In this document: in pieces, positions 1-7,460 of the stretch
Position numbering within the stretch: the stretch's first letter is position 1
How the letters are laid out: the number at the start of each line of letters is the position of its first letter
Assembly: GCA_964388745.1 (NCBI GenBank)
Contig: CAYMBP010000025.1
Span: forward strand, 1 to 18,894
Length of the DNA: 18,894 nucleotides
From: CAYMBP01 sp964388745
Lineage (GTDB): Bacteria; Babelota; Babeliae; Babelales; RVW-14
Direction: 5' to 3'
The notes under the pieces: generated by a model
Seen by the model: the letters and a program-made list of their open reading frames with translations, nothing else
Told to the model about the DNA's origin: nothing
Database searches by the model: none
Translations under genes and position numbers: made by a program

Positions 1-2778
1 AGCTGGCATTGGCGTAGTATCTTGAAGTGTGACAGTTGCATCATTCTCTCGTTTTGGGATAGCTTCTACGGTTCTATCTGTTCTTGTTAATCGAGTTGTT
101 GGGGGCTCAGGTTGAGGAGCTGGGATTAATTCCTCCTCTGATCTTAAAGCTTGTTCTGACTCTTCTTTTTCTGCTTGAGTTAGTGCTGCCTGTTCAGCTT
201 GTTGAGTATTTGCAGGTTTATTTTCTGAGTTTAACTTTTTTATTCGTTCATCATAATGTTTTATCCAATTTATCCACGCATTTGGATTATGTCTGTATAA
301 TGCAGATGTTTGTAATTGATCTAATAATTGTCTTACTTGTATCGCTTGCTCTCTGGTTCCATTTTTAAATGCATTAACAACTTTATTTATGCATGGCTGT
401 ATATGATAAGGAAGGGCCCAGGTTACAGTTGGAATAGTGACAATCGCTGGTAACTGAGCTAAGATTTGCTCTGCAGGTTGATTAACAAGCTTTTGTACCT
501 GATTAATTCTTGGTTGATCTTCTTTTTTAAGTTGTTGTACTCTTTGTAAGTATGGTTTTCTAAGCTTAATAATTTCATTTCTTAGTACTTCACCTTCTGG
601 GGTTTTATATGCATTACACCATGAAAGCACGCTAAGTATGTGATTCATATATTCAACTTCACGGTAATAATTCATATCAATTTGTGATTCAAGAAGCTTT
701 ATTGTTTTAAGCAAATAATCCTGTTGATCTGATGCAAGTCTTTCTCCATGTGAGGCTAGTTGCTCATTCACAAATTTATGAAGGTGAGCAAGTTTTCTTT
801 CAAGTGTTGGATGAGCATCTAATAGAGGAGGAAGAACTACTTTAACATTTGTTGTTCCAGTTGGCGCTTCAAGTTCCTTTATTTTAGGCTTTATCTTTTT
901 TTCGGCAAAATTAATAATTTCTTCTTTTCGGTTAGGGTGAGAGAGCTGTCGTGAAATAAGGCTACGAAGTATTTTGTATAATGTATGATAATGATTATAT
1001 GTCTGAGCTGCTGGTACAACAGTATTGAGAATAAAATCTGTAACAGCATTTCTTGTTGCGCCATTAGCAAAATATTTATCTCTTTGTGTTAATTGCCACA
1101 TTAAGTTATGGATATTATTAATTTTTCTTTGTAGGCTTTTAGCAGAATTAAACAGGGCTTGAAATTTTTCAATAATAGCTAAGTCAACTCCTCCTTGATT
1201 CATTATTTGTTTCATGCGTTCATCTAATGAATTGCGATAGACAAATAATTCATTTTTTCTTTCTGGGCGACACAACTGCCAGAAGAGGATTCTATTAATA
1301 GCTGTACGAAGTTGTTGAATTTCATAATAGGATTGAGCTGTAGGGGCAACCGTATTCATAAAGAAGTTAACAATTGCATCTCGAGTTGGACCACTTCTAA
1401 AGGACCGTTCTTTATGCCAAAGTTGATGAAGATAAGAATTTAAATTCTGAATTTTTTTTAATGGGGTCTTTCCTAGTTCAAACTGTCTTTTTAACTCATT
1501 TATAATGGAAGTGTCAACACTTCCTCCTTCCATCAGTTCTACTTTATGCTTGTTAAGAACATCTCGATAGGTAGCAGAGTATATATTTATATTTTTTATT
1601 GGCCGAAGATCTGTCCATGTTATTGCATTTACAAGACGTATTAAATGGGTAATTTGATAATAATCATTCATATCAATGAGGCTCATGTAAGAGTCAAGCA
1701 TATTTTTTGTATAATCTCTGTCTTCTTGTGGAAACAGCTCTCCTGTTCGACGCAAATTGCTAAGCTTATCGCTCAATAGTTTTATTTGTTTAATAACATT
1801 ATTTGGGTGCTGAGACTTTGCTTGAGCAACCAAAGCTCTTATGTCCGTTGTCCCCTCAGGAGCTCGAAGTTGCTCTAATTTAGGAATTAATTCTTCATTC
1901 ATGCGCTTTTTGTATATTTCAATTTCCTCAGGAGTTAAGATATCAAGATTTTTATGCATCATTTTTTTACTAATATGAATGGCTCGCGAGGTTCTAAGGT
2001 AATCTATTGTAAGCGGTAGTAGTTCATTTTCATAAAAATTCTTTAACGCTTTTTTATCAGATTCTACAAGGGGCTCTCCTTTTCCTATTTGTTTATTGAG
2101 TGGAAGTATAATATGAGCCCAAAGTCCCGCATCTGAATTTTTGGGGAATTTTTTCATAAATCCTGCAATCCCGTTTGGATAAGCAGTTGCAATATTTTTT
2201 GCAATTTGGCCTAGAGGCTCTGCCGATTTTTCAACGATTACTGATTCAGCTTCGGTTTTCTCTGAGGCTAAGTCTTCCTCATTTTCACTTTTAATTTTAT
2301 CTTCATCTTCTGTTGAGCTTGTTGTTCGACGAGAAGTATTTTTTGTGGTTTCTGATGGAGTTCTATCTCTCCTTTCTATCAGAGTGGTAGATGTATTTTG
2401 AGGGTGTTCTTCTGGTCGATCTGTAAGAGTTTCTTCTGTTGTTGTATTTTGTATAAATCTTCGGGAAGTTGTTTCTAATTCAGAGTTGTTTTCTAAACGT
2501 GGCGAAGCTGGTATTTCATTTCCAGCTTCAAGTCTAGATATACGATTCGATATTTCTTCTGTAGCTTTTTCTCGAGATGAAGCTTGGGCTTCATTATGAA
2601 CTTGCTTTGTAATGCCCGTTCGTAAATCATTACCAGCAGGCCTATCAATTTCTGACTCAGTTCGTGAATCTACTTTAGTTCTCTCTATTCGGGCTTCAAG
2701 ATAAAAACTGCCAATAAAAAGAAAAATAATAGAAATAAAGCCTAGTCTGACAAGCTTCTCAGTGCGTAAATTTACCAT
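1..2778 (-). CDS. Exported helical repeat protein, C-terminus beyond window edge (partial)
   Basis: An open frame of 926 codons runs from ATG at 2778 to position 1 without a stop, so the gene continues outside the window. The start has a good ribosome binding site (AAAGGAAAG, 5 bases upstream). Residues 1-29 look like a signal peptide or anchor: basic start, hydrophobic 12-26, possible cleavage after Leu-Glu-Ala. Residues 30-185 are a low-complexity linker rich in Thr, Ser, Glu and Arg. From about 236 to 747 the protein is helical and repetitive. About four units of ~110 residues start near 305, 418, 528 and 636, with a partial unit before them. Units share an opening like EAPxGTT or GGxVD, a TRDAxxxFxxNTVxPxAQxY core (clearest in units 2 and 3) and, in units 1 and 4, an IDMNxYY segment. 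The last ~75 residues are rich in Gln, Glu and Pro. I do not recognise the family; a surface or secreted structural or host-interaction protein is inferred. Confidence 0.85.
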   Translation of the reverse strand, partial: MVNLRTEKLVRLGFISIIFLFIGSFYLEARIERTKVDSRTESEIDRPAGNDLRTGITKQVHNEAQASSREKATEEISNRISRLEAGNEIPASPRLENNSELETTSRRFIQNTTTEETLTDRPEEHPQNTSTTLIERRDRTPSETTKNTSRRTTSSTEDEDKIKSENEEDLASEKTEAESVIVEKSAEPLGQIAKNIATAYPNGIAGFMKKFPKNSDAGLWAHIILPLNKQIGKGEPLVESDKKALKNFYENELLPLTIDYLRTSRAIHISKKMMHKNLDILTPEEIEIYKKRMNEELIPKLEQLRAPEGTTDIRALVAQAKSQHPNNVIKQIKLLSDKLSNLRRTGELFPQEDRDYTKNMLDSYMSLIDMNDYYQITHLIRLVNAITWTDLRPIKNINIYSATYRDVLNKHKVELMEGGSVDTSIINELKRQFELGKTPLKKIQNLNSYLHQLWHKERSFRSGPTRDAIVNFFMNTVAPTAQSYYEIQQLRTAINRILFWQLCRPERKNELFVYRNSLDERMKQIMNQGGVDLAIIEKFQALFNSAKSLQRKINNIHNLMWQLTQRDKYFANGATRNAVTDFILNTVVPAAQTYNHYHTLYKILRSLISRQLSHPNRKEEIINFAEKKIKPKIKELEAPTGTTNVKVVLPPLLDAHPTLERKLAHLHKFVNEQLASHGERLASDQQDYLLKTIKLLESQIDMNYYREVEYMNHILSVLSWCNAYKTPEGEVLRNEIIKLRKPYLQRVQQLKKEDQPRINQVQKLVNQPAEQILAQLPAIVTIPTVTWALPYHIQPCINKVVNAFKNGTREQAIQVRQLLDQLQTSALYRHNPNAWINWIKHYDERIKKLNSENKPANTQQAEQAALTQAEKEESEQALRSEEELIPAPQPEPPTTRLTRTDRTVEAIPKRENDATVTLQDTTPMPA

Positions 2779-2832
2779 TAATACTTTCCTTTACTTTTTA
2801 AAAGATAAATCACTTAAAAACATTAATGACCG

Positions 2833-2853
2833 TTATTTAATAATATTAAATAA
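2833..2853. repeat. Palindrome overlapping the -10 of the repeat-protein gene
   Basis: The arms TTATTTAAT (2833-2841) and ATTAAATAA (2845-2853) are perfect inverted repeats around 3 bases. The element overlaps the proposed -10 box of the minus-strand promoter of the 926-codon gene, a place where an operator would sit. It is entirely A/T, so chance occurrence in this genome is quite possible. Confidence 0.35.
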
Positions 2854-2869
2854 GTGATGACGGGGTCAA
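2840..2869 (-). promoter_or_regulatory. Sigma70-type promoter of the repeat-protein gene
   Basis: Reading the minus strand, TTGACC (2869-2864) is followed after 18 bases by TATTAT (2845-2840). Each hexamer matches consensus at five of six positions. The start would fall near 2832, giving a leader of about 55 bases before the ATG at 2778. The gap of about 200 bases from the preceding gene supports separate transcription. Seen by eye only. Confidence 0.5.
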
Positions 2870-2984
2870 TATTATAGCGAATTTTATGGCTTAATATACT
2901 ATTTATCTTGCTTAGTCGCTTGAGATAGAGCTAGTAAATTTAACATATTCATGAAAGCTAAATGAGCTTGCTATGATAAGAAGT

Positions 2985-4517
2985 TTAGTTAATTTTAATG
3001 TTTAAGGCTTCAAATTTAGATTTATATTCTTTAGCCTCTTTTTCGCTTAGTGCCCTTGCTATTTCTTGATTGAATTTTTTTTCAGCTATAGCATTGATAA
3101 TGGTAAAAGTACGATTATTTTGAGTAAATTCTGCATATTTTAAAATCTCTCCTGATCCTCGCCAGTAATTTCCTGATTGAAAATAAATGTTTAGTTTGTC
3201 AGCATATGAAAGGTAGGCGTCATGGAGTCGAGAGAGAATAGGCTTTAAAAAGTTTTGAGCAGTTTTTTGTGTTATCAGTTTTTGTGATTTTTGCTCAAGA
3301 GCAGCTGCTTGCTGCTCTGCGGTTGCGAGTAAAAGTTCAACTTGAATAGAGTACCCTGTCTCTTTAAGGTGCTTATAGACTGAGATAATTTCTGGACTTG
3401 ATGCAGTTGTACCATGAATAATATTTCGTGACTCAGCAGATGCTTTTATAAGTAAAAAGTTTGCCATAAAATTTGATGCATCTTGCCATTTTTTGTAAGC
3501 AAAGATCTCTCCATGAATTTTGCGATCTCTTTGATAACAAGATAAGCCAGCAAGACAAACTTGCTCTAGATCAATATATATTGCATGGGCTGGATGGGAT
3601 CCATATTTTTGTTCAATGAAAAATGATTTTCCAGCTCCAGGAGGGCCTGCTGTTGAAATATACGAAGGAGATTCGCTGAAGGTTTCTTCACAGAATTGCT
3701 CTAGAATAATATGGTCAAGATTAAACAAAATAGAAATCTTCTCTTCTTGCGTGTAGGGTTTTTTTGAGTATATTTCTCCATCAAGAAATTCTTTTAATGT
3801 AACTCCCATTTTTTCTTGAGTTATGTAAAATTTTTTTATTTTTTCAGAAGAGTATTGATACGTTCGTTTTAAAAACTGTTGAATAACTCCTTCATTGCTT
3901 GCAACAATAATATTGTTAAGTTGCCAATTAAGATCTGCAGAGCCAATTCCCACAATAAATTCTCGATTGAGAAATATCTCGTCTGGTAGGGCAAGAGGGA
4001 GTGTGGTTTGATTTGTTTTAGTTGAGTTAAAGAATGAGAGTCTTAAGTGTGGTCGGTATAAATCGCCTGATGGATTAAGGACTTTTTGGCCATGAAGAGC
4101 AACAAAGGAAACAGCTTTTTTATGAAGAGTTAAAATCTCATTGCTTCTTGCAACACTAAGCTCTGCAGCATGGAGTCTGTCAGGCTGTTTTCCAAGTTTC
4201 ATAAGGCTAAGCCCTGAAAACGTAGGAGTGTATGATGCTTTTTGAAATTCTTGATAAAAATCATTAAAAATTTTAGTAATCTCTGATTTTTTACATTCAA
4301 ATTGACATAAGCTGATATGTGGTATGTTGTTATTTCCTAACAGATACCTAGTTGAAACTTGAGAAATGTGTTGTTTTGATAGAGCTTCAAATGTTTTAAT
4401 AGTATCTGGTAGGGGAATAAGGGCAAGTTTATAGCGTTTAGTTTGTTGGCATATAAGAGAATTAAAGAAAATAAATATAAAAGATACACTGCAGGTAAAT
4501 GATTGCAGGTAGGACAT
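2985..4517 (-). CDS. Exported fusion of 2H-phosphoesterase-like and zeta-toxin-like kinase domains
   Basis: This is a 510-residue protein with a good ribosome binding site (AAAGGAAAG, 4 bases before ATG). Residues 1-24 are hydrophobic and look like a signal peptide. Residues ~28-210 resemble the LigT/2'-5' RNA ligase-like (2H phosphoesterase) fold, with His67-Ile-Ser in a PHISL context and His157-Leu-Arg in a YRPHLRL context, about 90 residues apart. The second motif carries Arg where the family normally has Ser or Thr. Residues ~285-480 resemble zeta toxin/UDP-GlcNAc kinases: Walker A GPPGAGKS at 291-298, an IDLEQ strand at 315-319 resembling zeta's IDxD region, and an IIHGTT segment at 366-371 resembling the zeta IEGT region. 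Zeta toxins phosphorylate UDP-N-acetylglucosamine. A kinase joined to a 2H domain also recalls RNA end-repair enzymes (fungal/plant tRNA ligase, CNPase), but the domain order differs. It lies 92 bases after the galU-coupled gene. No antitoxin is visible. The fold calls are fairly confident; substrate and location are inference. Confidence 0.8.
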   Translation of the reverse strand: MSYLQSFTCSVSFIFIFFNSLICQQTKRYKLALIPLPDTIKTFEALSKQHISQVSTRYLLGNNNIPHISLCQFECKKSEITKIFNDFYQEFQKASYTPTFSGLSLMKLGKQPDRLHAAELSVARSNEILTLHKKAVSFVALHGQKVLNPSGDLYRPHLRLSFFNSTKTNQTTLPLALPDEIFLNREFIVGIGSADLNWQLNNIIVASNEGVIQQFLKRTYQYSSEKIKKFYITQEKMGVTLKEFLDGEIYSKKPYTQEEKISILFNLDHIILEQFCEETFSESPSYISTAGPPGAGKSFFIEQKYGSHPAHAIYIDLEQVCLAGLSCYQRDRKIHGEIFAYKKWQDASNFMANFLLIKASAESRNIIHGTTASSPEIISVYKHLKETGYSIQVELLLATAEQQAAALEQKSQKLITQKTAQNFLKPILSRLHDAYLSYADKLNIYFQSGNYWRGSGEILKYAEFTQNNRTFTIINAIAEKKFNQEIARALSEKEAKEYKSKFEALNIKIN

Positions 4518-4609
4518 CGACTTTCCTTTTTATATTGGCGTCTACTCAATAGCGCAACAAAGGAGGGCTATGAGATATTTGGTCTGTATTATGAATGTAA
4601 AAATTTATA

Positions 4610-5350
4610 TTATGTCTGATTACTATGTAAGCACACACTTGTAGTAATGCCTTGTATTTTTTTATGTTCTTGCTCAATAAAAAATGCTTCATCTCCTTCT
4701 AAAAGCGGAAATTTTTGTGAGCTAAGAAGAAATGATGGCATAGATGGTGAGCTGTCACAAAAAATAATATGTTCTTTAAAATAAGAAAGATCTTGTGGGA
4801 GAATCATCGATGCTTGTTTGTTGTATTGAAAAGAATTGTTTTCAATTTTAACGTGCATACAGGTTAAATTTTCGATTAGTGATCCTTTCCCTGTGATAAC
4901 TTTTATCAAAAAATCTTTGACAGAGATGGCACTTTCTTCAGAGTTTATTATTTGGCTTGTTGGCAATTTTTTGATTTGTTCAATCATTGATTCAATACAG
5001 ATAGATTCTTGGATATGATTAATGTGAGGAGCATTAATAACAAAAGCATCAGTCCATCTTGTTGTACAATTATCATCATTTTTTTGATAACGAAACTGCT
5101 TAATGAGGTGAAGAGAAAAAGTTTGTAGCTTTTTTAAATTACATGAGAGTGCGCTTGCTTCGCAGTAGTAACAATATGTATTTGAGAAACTTTCATAAAG
5201 CAAAACAGGAGTTTCTTCTAAATTTTTGTCATTATCAACAGCAATGTGATGGAGAGTTGCTTCAATATCTTCTTCATTTAAAAGTAAGATTTTTGTTCCC
5301 CAAAGATCTATTGAGCATAGTCCTAGCAAGATAAAAAATATATATTTCAT
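4610..5350 (-). CDS. Small exported protein translationally coupled to galU (unknown function)
   Basis: This is a 246-residue protein whose ATG overlaps the galU stop by 4 bases (ATGA), so translation is probably coupled to galU. Residues 1-18 form a typical signal peptide (Met-Lys-Tyr, then a hydrophobic core ending at Trp-Gly), so the mature protein should be periplasmic, outer-membrane associated or secreted. The mature part is rich in Cys: several are clustered around residues 59-69 in a YCYYCEASALSC stretch, and others are scattered to the C-terminus. That suggests disulfides in an oxidising compartment. No family signature or catalytic motif is recognised. The following gene, 92 bases on, encodes the 2H/zeta fusion, which also carries an export signal. 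The coupling is strong evidence that it is a real gene; its role is unknown. Confidence 0.75.
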   Translation of the reverse strand: MKYIFFILLGLCSIDLWGTKILLLNEEDIEATLHHIAVDNDKNLEETPVLLYESFSNTYCYYCEASALSCNLKKLQTFSLHLIKQFRYQKNDDNCTTRWTDAFVINAPHINHIQESICIESMIEQIKKLPTSQIINSEESAISVKDFLIKVITGKGSLIENLTCMHVKIENNSFQYNKQASMILPQDLSYFKEHIIFCDSSPSMPSFLLSSQKFPLLEGDEAFFIEQEHKKIQGITTSVCLHSNQT

Positions 5351-6273
5351 AAAATGCCACCTTTCTGTTTATTCAGAGCATCTACTTTTCCTTGCATGAC
5401 AATAAATTCACGATCAATTTCTGTAAGGTATTCAATAATCTCACTACTCATTTTTTGGTCTCGTAATGCAAGGTTAATGTTCGCTTTAATAAATCCGAGA
5501 GGTGTCCCTATGTCATATCGAGTTCCTTGAATGCGGTAAGCAAATACTTTTTCACCAGAAAGCATCATTGATTGAATAGCGTCAGTAAGTTGAATTTCTC
5601 CTCCAACACCAATGCGTTGTTCGTCTAGGTATTCAAAAACTGATGAGGAAAGAACATACCGTCCAACAATTGCCAAATTAGATGGTGCATTTGCAATACT
5701 TGGTTTTTCTACAAGTTCTTTAACTTGGAAAAGGTTAGGCGAAAATTGTTTTCGAATACCAACAATGCCATAACGAGATACATCTTCATGAGGGACTTCT
5801 TGAACAGCAATTACGCTGCATTTTTCTTGAGTAGAAATTTGTGCAAGTTGGCCAATACAAGGAGTATTGCTCATAATAATATCATCAGGCAAAAGAATTC
5901 CAATATGTTCTTTGCCAATAATATGTCGGGCTGACCAAACAGCATGACCAAGGCCTTGAGGTTCTTGCTGCCTTATATAGGCAAAGCTCATAGTTTTAAG
6001 TATTTTACTTAATCCATCCATCAGGTCAGATTTATTTTTTAAGTTTAGTTGTTGCTCAAGCTCAAGTGCGCTGTCAAAATGATCTTCAATAATGCTTTTA
6101 GTTTTGCTTGTAATAATGATACAATTTTTTATTCCGGCTTTATAGCTTTCTTCAACAATGTATTGAATAGCTGGCTTATCAAGAAGCGGAAGCATCTCTT
6201 TTGGTACCGCTTTTGTTGCTGGCAAAAAACGAGTTCCAAGACCTCCAGCAGGAATGATTGCTTTGACCACCAT
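5347..6273 (-). CDS. galU: UTP-glucose-1-phosphate uridylyltransferase
   Basis: The enzyme makes UDP-glucose from UTP and glucose 1-phosphate in the cytoplasm, supplying envelope polysaccharide or glycolipid synthesis. With the start chosen here the product has 308 residues, normal for bacterial GalU. The nucleotide-binding signature PAGGLGTRFLPATKA begins at residue 8, followed by VPKEMLP. Further family motifs are GLGHAVW and LLPDD (central nucleotide/metal region), VEKPS, GRYVLS, GEIQLTDAI and YDIGTPLGF. I chose ATG at 6273 over ATG at 6294 because it is preceded by GGAAGAGAG and makes the protein begin MVVKAIIP, as homologues do. The longer form would add seven residues. The gene starts 26 bases after the pheS stop, so it is probably cotranscribed with pheS, and its stop overlaps the next gene's start. 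Paralogous sugar nucleotidyltransferases are less likely given the full GalU motif set. Confidence 0.93.
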   Translation of the reverse strand: MVVKAIIPAGGLGTRFLPATKAVPKEMLPLLDKPAIQYIVEESYKAGIKNCIIITSKTKSIIEDHFDSALELEQQLNLKNKSDLMDGLSKILKTMSFAYIRQQEPQGLGHAVWSARHIIGKEHIGILLPDDIIMSNTPCIGQLAQISTQEKCSVIAVQEVPHEDVSRYGIVGIRKQFSPNLFQVKELVEKPSIANAPSNLAIVGRYVLSSSVFEYLDEQRIGVGGEIQLTDAIQSMMLSGEKVFAYRIQGTRYDIGTPLGFIKANINLALRDQKMSSEIIEYLTEIDREFIVMQGKVDALNKQKGGIL

Positions 6274-6299
6274 CTCTCTTCCTTTCTCCGTCATTAATG

Positions 6300-7334
6300 T
6301 TAAAATTGTTCAAGAAATTTCATCTTCCCACTATAGATATGCCTAATATCATCTATGCCATATCTGAGCATTGCTAAACGAGTAAGCCCAAAACCAAAAG
6401 CAAATCCTGAATACACTTCAGGATCAATTCCTCCGGCTTGTAAGACATTGGGATGAATCATTCCTCCAGGAAATACTTCTATCCATGTAGATTTTTTGCA
6501 TACTGAGCATCCAGCTGTGCAAAACTGACATCTCATATCTATTTCAACGCCTGGCTCAACAAAAGGGAAAAAGCCTGGTCGAATTCTAATATCAAGAGAG
6601 TCTTTATTAAACAATGCTTTAAGAAATGTCTGAGCTGTTCCAAATAAATGGGACATTGAAATATTCTTATCAATAAGAAACCCTTCACATTGCATGAACA
6701 TAAAGTCATGTGAAGCATCAATTGCTTCGTGGCGATATACGCGTCCTGGTTGAATGGCTGCTATGGGGAGTTTTTTATTTTGCATAGCCCGATTTTGTAG
6801 ATTAGAAGTATGAGTTCGTAGAAGATGATCTTTTTTATTAACCCAAAAGGTATCATACATATCTCGAGCAGGGTGATCTTCTGGAATGTTAAGAGCTGTA
6901 AAGTTGTAGAAATCTGTTTCAAGTTCTGGCGAATCAAGAACTTCATACCCCATAGAGAGAAAAATGTTTTCGATTTCTTCAATAAAATGTGTAAAAGGGT
7001 GTAGATGTCCCACTAGAGGGGTTGTTTTAAGTGCTGTTACATCAAAATACTTCTTTTTTTCTTGAGCAACTTTTGAAGTACGTTCAATAATTTTTTGGCG
7101 AGCTTGTTTGATAGCCTCTTCAGATGAGGTTCTAAGTTGGTTAAGAAGGGGGCCAACTTCTTTTTTTTCTTCAATTGAAAGACTTTTTAGTTCACTCATT
7201 AGAACAGTAATAGTTCCTTTTTTCCCAAGAAACTGGAGTCGAAATGCTTCAAGTTCTTTTAGATCTCGCACGGATGCAAGTATGTTAGTGAAGGTCTCTT
7301 TAATTGTATTTATTTTTTCTACAAGCATCTGCAT
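6300..7334 (-). CDS. pheS: Phenylalanyl-tRNA synthetase alpha subunit
   Basis: This catalytic subunit charges tRNA-Phe with phenylalanine and is expected to work as an (alpha-beta)2 tetramer with PheT. At 344 residues it has typical length. Residues 1-90 form the N-terminal coiled-coil arm, including the LGKKGT motif. The class II catalytic domain follows, with HPFTHFIEEIENIF (112-125), motif 2 around GRVYRHEAIDASHDFMFMQCEG (197-218, matching the family's RxExxDxxHxxxFxQ[VC]EG) and motif 3 GFAFGFGLTRLAMLRYG (310-326). Residues 269-279 hold a C-x2-C-x3-C-x2-C group just before WIEVFPGGMIHPNVL, a likely metal-binding loop that many PheS proteins lack. The ribosome binding site is TTGAGG, 11 bases before ATG at 7334; Met3 is an alternative start. 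pheT does not follow; galU does. The leader contains a candidate Tyr-Phe-Phe mini-ORF listed separately. Confidence 0.95.
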   Translation of the reverse strand: MQMLVEKINTIKETFTNILASVRDLKELEAFRLQFLGKKGTITVLMSELKSLSIEEKKEVGPLLNQLRTSSEEAIKQARQKIIERTSKVAQEKKKYFDVTALKTTPLVGHLHPFTHFIEEIENIFLSMGYEVLDSPELETDFYNFTALNIPEDHPARDMYDTFWVNKKDHLLRTHTSNLQNRAMQNKKLPIAAIQPGRVYRHEAIDASHDFMFMQCEGFLIDKNISMSHLFGTAQTFLKALFNKDSLDIRIRPGFFPFVEPGVEIDMRCQFCTAGCSVCKKSTWIEVFPGGMIHPNVLQAGGIDPEVYSGFAFGFGLTRLAMLRYGIDDIRHIYSGKMKFLEQF

Positions 7335-7380
7335 AACATTTCAAGCCTCAATTATAGATTTTGATTTTTAGGTGCGAGTG

Positions 7381-7404
7381 TTAAAAGAAATAAACTGTTT
7401 TCAT
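7381..7404 (-). CDS. Candidate pheS leader peptide (MKTVYFF)
   Basis: On the minus strand, 47 bases before the pheS start, ATG-AAA-ACA-GTT-TAT-TTC-TTT-TAA would encode MKTVYFF, ending in Tyr-Phe-Phe immediately before the stop. In E. coli the pheST operon is attenuated through the Phe-rich leader peptide PheM, so the placement is suggestive. Against it, the mini-ORF has no clear ribosome binding site, only two Phe codons and no following terminator hairpin. In AT-rich DNA such a short ORF arises easily by chance. Confidence 0.2.
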   Translation of the reverse strand: MKTVYFF

Positions 7405-7415
7405 GGTAACAGTTT
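7392..7415. promoter_or_regulatory. Hairpin in the pheS leader, terminator-like on the plus strand
   Basis: The arms AAACTGTT (7392-7399) and AACAGTTT (7408-7415) pair perfectly around an 8-base loop. On the plus strand the right arm runs into six T residues (7413-7418), as in an intrinsic terminator. On the minus strand the structure would enclose the start of the candidate MKTVYFF mini-ORF in the pheS leader. Its role is uncertain: it could terminate antisense transcription toward the ankyrin-like gene or regulate pheS. Confidence 0.4.
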
Positions 7416-7460
7416 TTTCAATTTTTTCTATATTTAATGAACTCACTGTTGCTCTTTCAG

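Noticed and set aside
84..368. 94-codon plus-strand ORF with hydrophobic residues
   Set aside because: It lies opposite the continuous 926-codon minus-strand frame, has no ribosome binding site, and its Leu/Val-rich composition is what the complement of Gln/Glu/Asn-rich coding yields.
3298..3318. 8-bp inverted repeat inside the 2H/zeta gene
   Set aside because: It falls in codons for an Ala/Gln-rich stretch (EQQAAALEQ), where GCTGCT-type repetition easily creates self-complementarity.
2985..5350. A classical toxin-antitoxin pair (zeta with neighbouring antitoxin)
   Set aside because: The neighbouring 246-residue protein has a signal peptide and no epsilon-like features, and the zeta-like protein itself appears exported, so a standard TA module is not supported.
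6274..6294. Longer galU start adding seven residues
   Set aside because: The extra codons contain the GGAAGAGAG ribosome binding site of the downstream ATG, and homologues begin at MxxKAIIPA.
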